A stretch of 7,532 bases of DNA, taken from the NCBI GenBank assembly GCA_046262515.1, contig JBHEMP010000105.1:1-7532 (forward strand), read 5' to 3'. The position numbers were made by a program, and so were the translations under genes. A model generated the notes under the pieces. The model made no database searches, was not told the origin of the DNA, and saw only the letters and a list, made by a program, of their open reading frames with translations. Shown one piece after another: positions 1-7,158 of the stretch. The first letter of the stretch is position 1. The number at the start of each line of letters is the position of its first letter. This stretch comes from JAXDLW01 sp046262515 (GTDB lineage Bacteria > Chloroflexota > Dormibacteria > DASZGP01).

Positions 1-125
1 AAGTCGGGCTCGCCGATTTCGAGGTGCACAATGCTGCGCCCAGCCTCCTCGAGCTGCCTGGCCCGGGCGAGGACCTCGAAGGCCGACTCCGTGCCCAGCA
101 GGTCCATCCGCGTGGCCAACCGCAT
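1..125 (-). CDS. Class I/II PLP-dependent aminotransferase, N-terminal fragment (runs off left edge)
   Basis: Reading the minus strand from an ATG at 125-123 gives 41 codons plus two bases, open to the window edge. The peptide begins MRLATRMDLLGTESAFEVLA and ends in HLEIGEPD followed by a partial codon starting TT. The run of alternating R/A/L/E residues followed by an H-L-E-I-G-E-P-D-(F) motif is the characteristic N-terminus of fold-type I aminotransferases of the aspartate aminotransferase family, where the Gly-Glu-Pro-Asp segment lies near the substrate pocket. These enzymes transfer amino groups between amino acids and 2-oxo acids using pyridoxal phosphate. The PLP-binding lysine and the rest of the protein lie outside the window, so substrate cannot be judged. 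The frame stays open upstream of the ATG, so a longer start is possible, but the ATG fits the family. No clear Shine-Dalgarno precedes it. It is divergent from the c-di-GMP gene. Confidence 0.8.
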   Translation of the reverse strand, partial: MRLATRMDLLGTESAFEVLARARQLEEAGRSIVHLEIGEPD

Positions 126-135
126 TGTCAGGCCG

Positions 136-141
136 ATTCTA
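136..141 (-). promoter_or_regulatory. Possible -10 element for the divergent aminotransferase
   Basis: On the minus strand the hexamer TAGAAT sits 10 bases upstream of the ATG at 125. This spacing would place transcription start at or very near the start codon, which would fit a leaderless mRNA and the absence of a Shine-Dalgarno sequence. I see no convincing -35 box at the usual distance, so this is a weak call. Confidence 0.25.
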
Positions 142-168
142 ATAGGCGAAACTGGATCACCCCCACAA

Positions 169-2433
169 TTGATATTGAACTTGTTCAACTTCCGGCGAAC
201 CCCCCTGTGGCAAAAGCTTCGCGAGTCGCGCCTGTCAACCAAGGTGCTGCTCTTCTTCATCGTGGGCACCCTGCTTCCCCTGTACGGGATGCTGGCCCTG
301 AGCCTGCGGTCGCAGTCCGACCAGATCCGTCAGCAGCAGCTCGAAAACCTGACCAGCCGCGCGGTGGGTCTCTCGGCGCAGACGGCCAACGAGATCGGCA
401 ACTGGGTCAAGGACTCAAGCTCGCTGGCGGGCGAGCCCGGCGTGGTCAGGTGGGTCGCCGGCGATGGCTCGGCGCAGGATTCGGACGCCCAGGACGCCCT
501 GCAGCGAACGCTGAAATCGGACCCAACCTACCGCGTCGCGTTCTTGATGGACCGCGGCGGCACGGTGATCCAGAGCACCGACCCGGCGCTCAACGGTAGT
601 AAGGGGTTTGCCTCGGCGCCGTACTACGAGCAGGCGCTGAAAGGAAAGCCGTCCGTCTCCGACCTCTACATCGGACGGGCGGCACCGGTGCCCGCGGTCT
701 ACGTGGCGAGCCCGGTACGAGACCCCGTGGGCGGCGTGGCCGCGGTTGCCGTTCTGCAGGCCAGCCCGGCAAAGATCGTCTCCTTCTTCGCGCCCGAGAT
801 ACTCGGCGCCAGGCGCTACGCCATGCTGCTCGATCAGCACAACATCGTCATCGGCACCTCGGGCTCGGACCGGACCCTCTACCACAGCCTCGCCCCGCTC
901 AACGCCACCGATCAGCACACCCTCCAGCTCGCCGGCAACTACGGCAGCGCCGGCGTCCAGGACCTGGGCATGACCGACCTCGCCGACGAGGTCACCGCCA
1001 GCACGCGCCCGGGCAACGCCGACGCCTTCTTCAGCGTCGACAATCAGCGGGAGGTCTTCGGCTTCGCGGGCATCGCCGGGGTCCGCCAGGGGTGGCGCGT
1101 GCTGGTGGCGCAGCCGGAGTCAGCCTTCCTCGCCCCCGTGGACCGCTCCACGCGCACAACGGCCTTTTACACCACGATCGCGGCGGTTCTGATCCTGGCC
1201 GTCATCTTCTTCGTGGCGCGGATGTTCGAGCGCACCGAGCGCCAGTCCCTCACCGACTCCCTCACCGGTCTGCCTAACCGGCGCTACTTCAGTGACATCC
1301 TGGAGCGGGAGATGATCCGGAGCCAGCGCAACCACCGCCCGCTCTCGATGATCAACACCGACCTCGACCACTTCAAACGCGTCAACGACGAGTACGGGCA
1401 CCCCAAGGGCGATGAGATTCTCAAGGGCTTTGCCAAGGTCCTGCGGGACCAGGTGCGCTCGATCGACCTCCCCGTCAGGTTCGGTGGGGAGGAGTTCCTG
1501 GTTCTCCTCCCCGACACCGACAAGGAGGGCGCTCTGATGGTCGCGGAGAAGATCCGCCGCAGCGCCGACCGGCTGTCCATTCCCCGCCTCGGCAGCATCC
1601 CGGGGCGCAAGGTCACGGTCTCCTGCGGGGTCGCCACCTACCCCAATGACTGCGCGTCCGACGAGGAGTTGATGCGCTGCTCCGACCAGGCGATGTACCT
1701 GGCCAAGAACCTCGGCCGCAACCAGGTCGTCGGTTATGGCGAGGAGAGCGGTGTGAGCGCGCTGGCGAAGAACCCGGAAAAGGTACGAATGGTGGTGCAG
1801 AACGCCAACCGCGGCACCATCGAGGCCCTGGCAGCGGCAATCGACGCCCGCGACACGTACACCCACGGCCACTCGCACCGCGTCGCCGACTACGCCCGCA
1901 TCATCGCCAGCGAGCTCGAGGACGACGAGATCGACATGGAGTTGCTGCACCTCGGGGCTCTGCTGCACGACGTGGGCAAGATCAAGATCTCTGACACCCT
2001 GCTTCGCAAGCCCGGGAAGCTGACGTCCGAGGAATATGAGGAGATCAAGAACCACGCTGTGTACGGCTACGAGATTGTGCAGGCGGCGGAGTTCCTGCGC
2101 CCGGTGGGCCCGGTCATCCTGCACCACCACGAGAACTTTGGCGGCGGCGGATACCCGCACGGGATCTCGGGGGCCGCCATCCCGCTGGGCTCGAGGATCA
2201 TCATGGTGTGCGACACGTTCGACGCCATGACCTCGACGCGAACGTACCGCACCGCGGGGTCGGTGGAACGCGCGCTCGAGGAGTTGACCAAGCACCAGGG
2301 GCGCCAGTTCGACCCCATGATCGTGGACGCGCTCAAAGCCGCGGTCCAGAAGGGCAAGCTGAAACTGCTGACCGAACCTCCCCCGACGGCGGCCCAGCTC
2401 GAGGCCATGTCGGGTGCCCGGGCGGGCGCCTGA
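169..2433 (+). CDS. Membrane-anchored GGDEF/HD-GYP cyclic-di-GMP turnover protein with extracytoplasmic sensor region
   Basis: The protein has about 754 residues from TTG 169. Order: short basic N-terminus, TM1 (about 26-45), an extracytoplasmic region of about 285 residues that looks like a dCache/PAS-type sensor, TM2 (about 332-350), GGDEF domain (about 359-525), HD-GYP domain (about 548-738). GGDEF features are intact: DSLTGLPNRR, D-x-D-H-F-K-x-x-N-D, signature GGEEF at 439-443, and an RxxD product-inhibition site (RSID, 430-433) exactly five residues upstream. HD-GYP features: HDVGK at 600-604 and HHENFGGGGYP at 653-663, where the usual Asp of HHExxDGxGYP is Gly. The protein probably both makes (2 GTP to c-di-GMP) and hydrolyses c-di-GMP in response to an external signal. 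The frame is open back to ATG 31, but that start would overlap the aminotransferase antisense and add 46 residues unlike a signal anchor. TTG 169, 175 or 181 is likelier; none has a clear ribosome binding site. Confidence 0.9.
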   Translation: MILNLFNFRRTPLWQKLRESRLSTKVLLFFIVGTLLPLYGMLALSLRSQSDQIRQQQLENLTSRAVGLSAQTANEIGNWVKDSSSLAGEPGVVRWVAGDGSAQDSDAQDALQRTLKSDPTYRVAFLMDRGGTVIQSTDPALNGSKGFASAPYYEQALKGKPSVSDLYIGRAAPVPAVYVASPVRDPVGGVAAVAVLQASPAKIVSFFAPEILGARRYAMLLDQHNIVIGTSGSDRTLYHSLAPLNATDQHTLQLAGNYGSAGVQDLGMTDLADEVTASTRPGNADAFFSVDNQREVFGFAGIAGVRQGWRVLVAQPESAFLAPVDRSTRTTAFYTTIAAVLILAVIFFVARMFERTERQSLTDSLTGLPNRRYFSDILEREMIRSQRNHRPLSMINTDLDHFKRVNDEYGHPKGDEILKGFAKVLRDQVRSIDLPVRFGGEEFLVLLPDTDKEGALMVAEKIRRSADRLSIPRLGSIPGRKVTVSCGVATYPNDCASDEELMRCSDQAMYLAKNLGRNQVVGYGEESGVSALAKNPEKVRMVVQNANRGTIEALAAAIDARDTYTHGHSHRVADYARIIASELEDDEIDMELLHLGALLHDVGKIKISDTLLRKPGKLTSEEYEEIKNHAVYGYEIVQAAEFLRPVGPVILHHHENFGGGGYPHGISGAAIPLGSRIIMVCDTFDAMTSTRTYRTAGSVERALEELTKHQGRQFDPMIVDALKAAVQKGKLKLLTEPPPTAAQLEAMSGARAGA
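175..188. promoter_or_regulatory. Perfect inverted repeat TTGAAC-TT-GTTCAA, possible operator
   Basis: Two perfect 6-base half-sites, TTGAAC and GTTCAA, are separated by TT in an AT-richer stretch between the divergent aminotransferase and the c-di-GMP gene. Such symmetry is typical of a site for a dimeric regulator. It overlaps the candidate TTG starts of the c-di-GMP gene (169, 175, 181), so binding there could block its transcription or initiation. The half-sites resemble those of actinobacterial LexA boxes, but the spacer is 2 rather than 4 bases, so I do not call it a LexA site. No regulator is known from this window. Confidence 0.35.
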
Positions 2434-2440
2434 TCGATCA
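2431..2440. repeat. Perfect 10-base palindrome TGATCGATCA at the stop of the c-di-GMP gene
   Basis: The sequence TGATCGATCA is its own reverse complement and includes the TGA stop of the GGDEF/HD-GYP gene. It lies at the start of the 58-base gap before korA. It has no T-tract and is too short to be a terminator stem. It might be a protein-binding site for korAB control, or chance. Confidence 0.2.
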
Positions 2441-2481
2441 AAGCGTCCGCAGTTCTAGACTTAGCTGTCCAATCCAACCTC

Positions 2482-2487
2482 GAGGGG
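2482..2487 (+). promoter_or_regulatory. Ribosome binding site supporting the TTG start of korA
   Basis: GAGGGG lies four bases before TTG 2492. It is the only purine-rich block close to a start codon that gives the full family N-terminus, and the 58-base gap after the preceding gene leaves room for it. The spacing is slightly short, so the site is plausible rather than strong. Confidence 0.45.
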
Positions 2488-2491
2488 TCTA

Positions 2492-4384
2492 TTGCTCGCG
2501 CAGGAAGAACACGCCACCGCACAGTCCCGCAACGTTGTAAATAACTTCACCTTCCAGGCCGCCACGATCAACGGGTCGGGGAGCCAGTCCTCGAACCTGA
2601 TCATCGCCCGGACCATCTTCTCGATGGGGATCCCGGTCTCCCCGAAGAACGTCTTCCCCTCGAACATCGAGGGCCTTCCCACCTGGTTCTCGATCCGGCT
2701 CAGCCCCGACGGCTACCAGTGCCGCACCGACGACGTGGATGTCCTCGTGGCCCTCAACCCCACCACCTGGCAGCGCGACATCCAGGGCGTCAACGCCGGC
2801 GCCGCCGTGGTCCACGAGGCCACCTACCCCGTCGTGGGCAACATGAAGCGCGACGACGTTCACTACTACGCCGTTCCCTTCCACAAGCTCGGCCAGGAGA
2901 ACGTCGACAACCCCGACCTGCGCAAGTACCTGACGAACATGATCTACGTCGGCTCGGTCGCCTGGCTCCTGGGGATCCCGCTCAAGACAGTGGAGACGGC
3001 CCTCACCCAGCAGTTCGCCAAGAAGCCGAAGGTCATCCCTTCGAACATGAAGATGATCCAGGTCGGCTACGAATACATGGACGGCAACCACCAGAAGAAC
3101 GACCCCTACACGGTCAAGCCGATGAAGGGCCGCACGGAGGGCAAGATCCTCATCGAGGGAAACGAATCACTGGCGCTCGGCGCGGTCATGGGTGGCTGCA
3201 CGGTGGCGGCCTGGTACCCGATCACCCCGTCGTCCAGTGTGTGCGAGGCGGTGGAGTCGTTCGGCAATCGCTACCGCGTCGACGCCAAGACCGGTGAGCG
3301 CAAGATCGCGGTGATCCAGGCCGAGGACGAACTGGCGGCGATCGGCATGGTCATCGGCGCCGGCTGGGCCGGGGCACGGGCGATGACCGCCACCTCTGGG
3401 CCCGGCCTGTCGTTGATGGCCGAGTTCGCGGGCCTGGCCTACTACGCCGAGGTCCCCAGCGTGGTCATGGACATCCAGCGCATCGGCCCCTCCACCGGGT
3501 TGCCCACCCGCACCTCGCAGGGCGACATCGAGTTCGCCCACCTCCTCTCCCACGGCGACACCAAGCACGTCGTCCTGCTCCCGGCCACGGTCGAAGAGTG
3601 TTACGAGATGGGGCAGCTGGCGTTCGACCTCGCGGAACGCCTCCAGACCATCGTCTTTGTGCTGAGCGACCTCGACCTCGGCATGAACCTCTGGATGTCG
3701 GACCGCTTCAAATACCCGGAGAAGAAGTTCGACCGCGGCAAGGTCCTGTCCGCCAAGGACCTCGAACGCATCGGCGAGTGGGGTCGCTACCGTGACGTCG
3801 ACGACGACGGAATCCCCTGGCGCACCCTTCCCGGGACCAACCATCCTTCCGCGGGCTACTTCACGCGTGGCTCCGGCCACGACGAGTACGCGAACTACAC
3901 AGAACTCCCCGAGGTTTATGAGCGCGTCATGGACCGGCTCAAGAAGAAGTACAAGGCGGCCCGCAAGTACATGCCGCGGCCGGTCATCGAGGACGACGGC
4001 AACGAGGTCGGGATCATCGCCTACGGCACCACCCACCACGCGGCGGTCGAGGCTCGACACCGGCTCGCGGAGCGCGGGCTCAAGACCGACTACTGCCGGG
4101 TGAGGTCCATCCCGCACCCCCAGGAGGTCATGAAGTTCATCGTCAAGCACAAGCGGGTTTACGTCGTCGACCAGAACCGTGACGGTCAGATGTACGACCT
4201 GCTGCGCCTGACGCTCAATCCCACCCAGGACAACCTGCTGTCCGTTCGTCACTACGACGGCACCCCGATCCCCGCGCGGGCCATCGTGGCACCGATCCTC
4301 ATCCAGGAGGGCATCGCATCGCCCTCGGAGTTCGAGCGGGCCCGGCAGGTCTACGCCCTACCCGTGGAGGCGGCCAACGCATGA
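2492..4384 (+). CDS. korA: 2-oxoglutarate (2-oxoacid):ferredoxin oxidoreductase, fused gamma-alpha subunit
   Basis: The 630-residue protein starts at TTG. With KorB it forms a cytoplasmic enzyme that converts 2-oxoglutarate (or a related 2-oxoacid) plus CoA to the acyl-CoA and CO2, reducing ferredoxin; the reaction can run in reverse as CO2 fixation. Residues about 15-200 are the gamma-type domain, with NGSGSQSSN at 27-35 and SPKNVFPSNIEGLPTW at 50-65, both hallmarks of KorA-type proteins. Residues about 218-430 are the alpha pyrimidine-binding domain, with YPITPSS from 242, TSGPG near 301 and GPSTGLPTRTSQGD at 332-345. The C-terminal domain starts near 505 (EVGIIAYGTTHHAA). The length is normal for the fused form. 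The GPSTGLPT motif favours 2-oxoglutarate or branched-chain 2-oxoacids over pyruvate; exact substrate is inferred. Its TGA overlaps the korB ATG, so the two are translationally coupled. Confidence 0.93.
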   Translation: MLAQEEHATAQSRNVVNNFTFQAATINGSGSQSSNLIIARTIFSMGIPVSPKNVFPSNIEGLPTWFSIRLSPDGYQCRTDDVDVLVALNPTTWQRDIQGVNAGAAVVHEATYPVVGNMKRDDVHYYAVPFHKLGQENVDNPDLRKYLTNMIYVGSVAWLLGIPLKTVETALTQQFAKKPKVIPSNMKMIQVGYEYMDGNHQKNDPYTVKPMKGRTEGKILIEGNESLALGAVMGGCTVAAWYPITPSSSVCEAVESFGNRYRVDAKTGERKIAVIQAEDELAAIGMVIGAGWAGARAMTATSGPGLSLMAEFAGLAYYAEVPSVVMDIQRIGPSTGLPTRTSQGDIEFAHLLSHGDTKHVVLLPATVEECYEMGQLAFDLAERLQTIVFVLSDLDLGMNLWMSDRFKYPEKKFDRGKVLSAKDLERIGEWGRYRDVDDDGIPWRTLPGTNHPSAGYFTRGSGHDEYANYTELPEVYERVMDRLKKKYKAARKYMPRPVIEDDGNEVGIIAYGTTHHAAVEARHRLAERGLKTDYCRVRSIPHPQEVMKFIVKHKRVYVVDQNRDGQMYDLLRLTLNPTQDNLLSVRHYDGTPIPARAIVAPILIQEGIASPSEFERARQVYALPVEAANA

Positions 4385-5640
4385 GCAAGCAGCGCGAGAG
4401 TAAAAACGGCAAGGCCGAAGCCGACGGGCAGGACAGCACGCCGCGCGTTGACGCCAGCCAGATCCAGTACCGGCAGGCGCCCCCCAATGAGGGTCGCCGC
4501 CGCACCGAGTCCGCCGGGCGCGGGTCCACCAGCGGTACCGAACAGGACGACGACGACACCGTAAACGGAGCCCAGCGCGCGGGCGCGGAGCCCGGCACCG
4601 GACCGAAGCCGGCGGGCGCGGACGGCCAGAACCACGTCGGCCTGCTCCGCGACTCCTACAAGGGCGCCCAGACGACGCTATGCGCCGGCTGCGGCCACAA
4701 CGCGATCACCAACCACATCATCAAGGCGCTGTACCAGTACGGCGTGGAACCCCACAAGCTTGCCAAGATGTCGGGCATCGGCTGCTCATCCAAAGCGCCG
4801 GCCTACTTTGTCAGCCAGGCCCATGGCTTTAACAGCGTCCACGGCCGCATGCCGTCGGTCGCCACGGGGGCCAAGCTTGCCAACCGCGACCTGATCGCGA
4901 TGGGTATCAGCGGCGATGGCGACACCGCCAGCATCGGGCTCGGGCAGTTCTGCCACATGGTGCGGCGCAACGTGAACATGGTCTACATCTGCGAGAACAA
5001 TGGCGTCTACGGGCTGACCAAGGGTCAGTTCTCCGCCACCGCCGACCTGGGCTCGGTGCAGAAAGGCGGCAAGCCGAACGAGTTCCAGACCATCGACATC
5101 TGCGGCCTGGCCGTGGAACTGGGCGCCTCGTTCGTTGCGCGCTCGTTCTCGGGCGACGGCAAGCAGCTCGTACCCCTGATCGAGGCGGCCCTCGCCCACC
5201 GCGGGACCGCCATCATCGACATCGTCAGCCCCTGCGTGACCTTCAACGACCACGAGGGCTCAACCAAGAGCTACAAGTACGTCAAGGCCAATGACGTCGC
5301 CATCCAGGAGCTGGACTTCATCCCCTTCTACGAAAACATCGAGGCCGACTACGAAGCCGGCACCTCGACCGACGTCGTCCTGCACGATGGGTCACACCTG
5401 CACCTGCGCAAGCTCGGCGACAGCGAGCACGACCCCACCGACCGCATCGGCGCGCTGAAGATCATCCACGAGGCCCGCGCCAAAGGCGAGGTCCTCACCG
5501 GCCTCCTCTACCTGGCCACCGACACCAAGGACCTGGCCACCCTGGAGAACATCCCCACCACCCCGCTCCGGGATTACAAGGAAGCCGACCTCCGCCCGTC
5601 GAGGGACGACTTCGACGCCCTGATGAAGGAATACGCCTAA
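4381..5640 (+). CDS. korB: 2-oxoglutarate (2-oxoacid):ferredoxin oxidoreductase, beta subunit with N-terminal extension
   Basis: The 419-residue protein starts at an ATG that overlaps the korA stop (ATGA). It is the thiamine diphosphate and iron-sulfur subunit of the KorAB enzyme. The TPP/Mg motif begins GDGD at 178 and reaches the Asn pair at 206-207 (ENNGVYGLTKGQFS). Four cysteines fit the single [4Fe-4S] cluster of this family: C101 and C104 in LCAGCGHNA, C135 in GIGCSS, and C285 in SPCVTFND. Homology begins near residue 84 (NHVGLLRDSYKG). The preceding 83 residues are hydrophilic, rich in Gly, Arg, Asp, Glu and Ser with a DDDD run, and look disordered; typical KorB proteins lack this, being about 280-375 residues. 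No good internal start lies at the domain boundary, and the ATGA overlap supports the long start. No ferredoxin gene is nearby in the window. Confidence 0.93.
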   Translation: MSKQRESKNGKAEADGQDSTPRVDASQIQYRQAPPNEGRRRTESAGRGSTSGTEQDDDDTVNGAQRAGAEPGTGPKPAGADGQNHVGLLRDSYKGAQTTLCAGCGHNAITNHIIKALYQYGVEPHKLAKMSGIGCSSKAPAYFVSQAHGFNSVHGRMPSVATGAKLANRDLIAMGISGDGDTASIGLGQFCHMVRRNVNMVYICENNGVYGLTKGQFSATADLGSVQKGGKPNEFQTIDICGLAVELGASFVARSFSGDGKQLVPLIEAALAHRGTAIIDIVSPCVTFNDHEGSTKSYKYVKANDVAIQELDFIPFYENIEADYEAGTSTDVVLHDGSHLHLRKLGDSEHDPTDRIGALKIIHEARAKGEVLTGLLYLATDTKDLATLENIPTTPLRDYKEADLRPSRDDFDALMKEYA

Positions 5641-5703
5641 CCGCGGGCTGTTACGCTCGCTATTGCTTTAACGGTAATCAGCTCCTAGGACCCGACCTGG
5701 AAT

Positions 5704-5708
5704 GGAGG
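5704..5708 (+). promoter_or_regulatory. Shine-Dalgarno GGAGG that sets a TTG start at 5717
   Basis: GGAGG lies eight bases before TTG 5717. An in-frame ATG at 5702 overlaps this motif and has no ribosome binding site of its own. The motif therefore decides that translation starts at 5717, giving a clean signal peptide beginning MNRRINARTAV. Confidence 0.8.
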
Positions 5709-5716
5709 AAAATCAC

Positions 5717-6394
5717 TTGAATCGACGGATAAACGCGCGCACCGCGGTGCTCCCTGCCCTGCTCGGCCTCGCCTTCGGCCTGGTCGCCACGACGGCGCCG
5801 GCCCTCGCGGGGACCATTCAATACCACGTCGCAATCACCAAGTCGCACGCCGGGAATTTCACCGTCGGCCAGGATGGGGTCTTCAAGATCTCCCTCAGCA
5901 ACAGCGGCCCTACGCCAACGTACAACGACACCTTTACCGTCATTGACACCCTCCCGTCGGGCCTGACCTACAAAGCCGACACCGGCAGCGGCGCCGGCTT
6001 GCCCTGCAACCGAAGCGGACAGACTGTCACCTGCAGTGGCGCGCCCAATCTCGCCAGTGGCCAGACAGTGAGCTTTGCTATCACGGTGACGCCGTCCACC
6101 GCCGGCACGCTGACGAACCAGGTTTCCTTCTCGGTCTCCCCCAACAACGACACCAGCTCCGCAAACCACTCGGCCACCGACTCCGTCGTCGTTGCAGCAG
6201 CGTCGTCCCCTTCGCCTTCCCCATCCGTGTCACCGTCCGCATCGGCGTCACCGACCGCGGCAGTCGCCCCGGTCAAACTGCCCCGCAGTGGCCTTCCGGC
6301 TCGCCAGGAGGGTCCGGCCTGGCTTGTTGGCCTGCTCGCCGTGACGATCGTGACGGGCGCAGCCGTGGCCCTGCGCAGGGCTGCCGGGCGCTGA
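5717..6394 (+). CDS. Secreted DUF11-domain surface protein with LPRSG sorting-like C-terminus
   Basis: The protein has 225 residues from TTG 5717. Residues 1 to about 31 are a signal peptide: basic NRRINAR, a hydrophobic core, and a cleavage site after APALA. Residues about 35-155 form one DUF11-type beta-sandwich domain, with the pattern S-N-S-G-P-T, D-T-L-P-S-G-L-T-Y and a late L-T-N-Q-V-S-F strand. Two cysteines in CNRSGQTVTC could form a disulfide. A Ser/Pro/Ala-rich linker (SPSPSPSVSPSASASP) follows, then LPRSG, a hydrophobic helix (WLVGLLAVTIVTGAAVAL) and the basic tail RRAAGR. That tripartite end matches a sortase signal, with Ser where Thr is usual, so the protein is probably attached to the cell wall; otherwise it is simply membrane-anchored. 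Single DUF11 domains occur in many surface proteins and do not define a function. A lipoprotein gene follows after 16 bases. Confidence 0.85.
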   Translation: MNRRINARTAVLPALLGLAFGLVATTAPALAGTIQYHVAITKSHAGNFTVGQDGVFKISLSNSGPTPTYNDTFTVIDTLPSGLTYKADTGSGAGLPCNRSGQTVTCSGAPNLASGQTVSFAITVTPSTAGTLTNQVSFSVSPNNDTSSANHSATDSVVVAAASSPSPSPSVSPSASASPTAAVAPVKLPRSGLPARQEGPAWLVGLLAVTIVTGAAVALRRAAGR

Positions 6395-6410
6395 CTCGAA
6401 CCTTAGGCAG

Positions 6411-7091
6411 GTGACCGCACGCCCCGCCCTGGTCGTGGCGGCGGTCACCCTCCTGGCCGCCAGCTGCTCCTCCGCTGGTGGACAGGGTATATCCGACAAT
6501 CGCTCCGCGGGGGCGATCCTCGCGGAGGCCGGCGACTCCCTTCGCCAGGCCACCTCCTACCGCGTCAAGGGCATGATCGACCCGGGTATCACCGTGGACC
6601 TGGTGATCCTGAAGAATGGGTCCCGGGGAACCGTGACGACTCACGCCTTGACCTTCGAGGAGATCGCATTGGACGGCCGACTGTGGCTGCGCGGCGCCGC
6701 GCTATGGAAGGCCACCGCGACACCCCGCGCCTCCGAGTTGGATGGTGAATGGGTGCGCGTCACCGACCCCGCGGCCGCATATACCTATGCGACGCACCTC
6801 TTTCGCCTGGAGCAGGCCATCCCGAACGTGGTCTTCGGCCCTCGCGCGGCGCTGAAGCGCGCGCTCACGACGTTCAACGGCCGGAGAGTGATCGAACTCA
6901 GCAACGACCGCGAAATCTACGACGTCCTTGCTGACGGGCGTCCCTACCCCGTGAGGTGGGCCGAGCGCGACAACCCGGGGCCCGACGGCCAGCCCTGCGG
7001 AATCATTCTCAGCGACTTCAACGCACCCGCAACCCTGACCGCACCGGAGAGCCACCTGACCCTCGACGCCCCCGCGTCGCCCACGCCGTGA
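6411..7091 (+). CDS. Putative lipoprotein, possibly LolA/LppX-like fold
   Basis: The 226-residue protein starts at GTG 6411, with only a weak AGGCAG upstream. Its N-terminus, MTARPALVVAAVTLLAASCS, is a lipoprotein signal: one arginine, a hydrophobic stretch and a lipobox ending at Cys19, so it should be lipid-anchored on the outer face of the membrane. The mature part is predicted soluble, with alternating beta-like segments such as SYRVKGMI, TVDLVILKNG, EIALDGRLWLRG and GRRVIELSND, then GRPYPVRWAE. That pattern resembles the LppX/LprG/LolA-type lipoproteins that carry lipids in a half-barrel, but I match only the general layout and no diagnostic motif, so the fold is inference. The tail is Pro/Thr/Ala-rich. 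It lies 16 bases after the DUF11 surface protein and is probably in the same transcript. A Cys-free mature region apart from one Cys near 200 (QPCGII) argues against disulfide structure. Confidence 0.75.
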   Translation: MTARPALVVAAVTLLAASCSSAGGQGISDNRSAGAILAEAGDSLRQATSYRVKGMIDPGITVDLVILKNGSRGTVTTHALTFEEIALDGRLWLRGAALWKATATPRASELDGEWVRVTDPAAAYTYATHLFRLEQAIPNVVFGPRAALKRALTTFNGRRVIELSNDREIYDVLADGRPYPVRWAERDNPGPDGQPCGIILSDFNAPATLTAPESHLTLDAPASPTP

Positions 7092-7158
7092 GCAGGGCGG
7101 CCGGGAACGGCTCTTCGCTGGCGGGCAAGCTGCGCCGACGGCATGCGGCCGGCAACCG

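Noticed and set aside
175..188. LexA/SOS box
   Set aside because: Half-sites GAAC and GTTC are present, but the spacer is 2 bases rather than the 4 of the actinobacterial SOS box.
24..599. Plus-strand open frame of 191 codons in another frame near the left edge
   Set aside because: It overlaps both the aminotransferase start and the sensor region of the c-di-GMP gene, and its Arg/Pro/Gly-rich translation has no recognisable domain.
1120..2295. Long minus-strand open frame of 391 codons inside the GGDEF/HD-GYP gene
   Set aside because: It lies wholly antisense to a gene with clear catalytic motifs and its translation shows no family pattern; long antisense frames are common in GC-rich genes.
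3167..4252. Minus-strand open frame of 361 codons inside korA
   Set aside because: Antisense to conserved KorA motifs; the Val/Asp/Gly/Leu-rich translation is the usual shadow of a GC-rich coding strand.
5641..5701. Terminator or promoter between korB and the surface-protein gene
   Set aside because: No stable stem with a T run and no convincing -35/-10 pair; TTGCTT and TAGGAC are present but too far from consensus to report.
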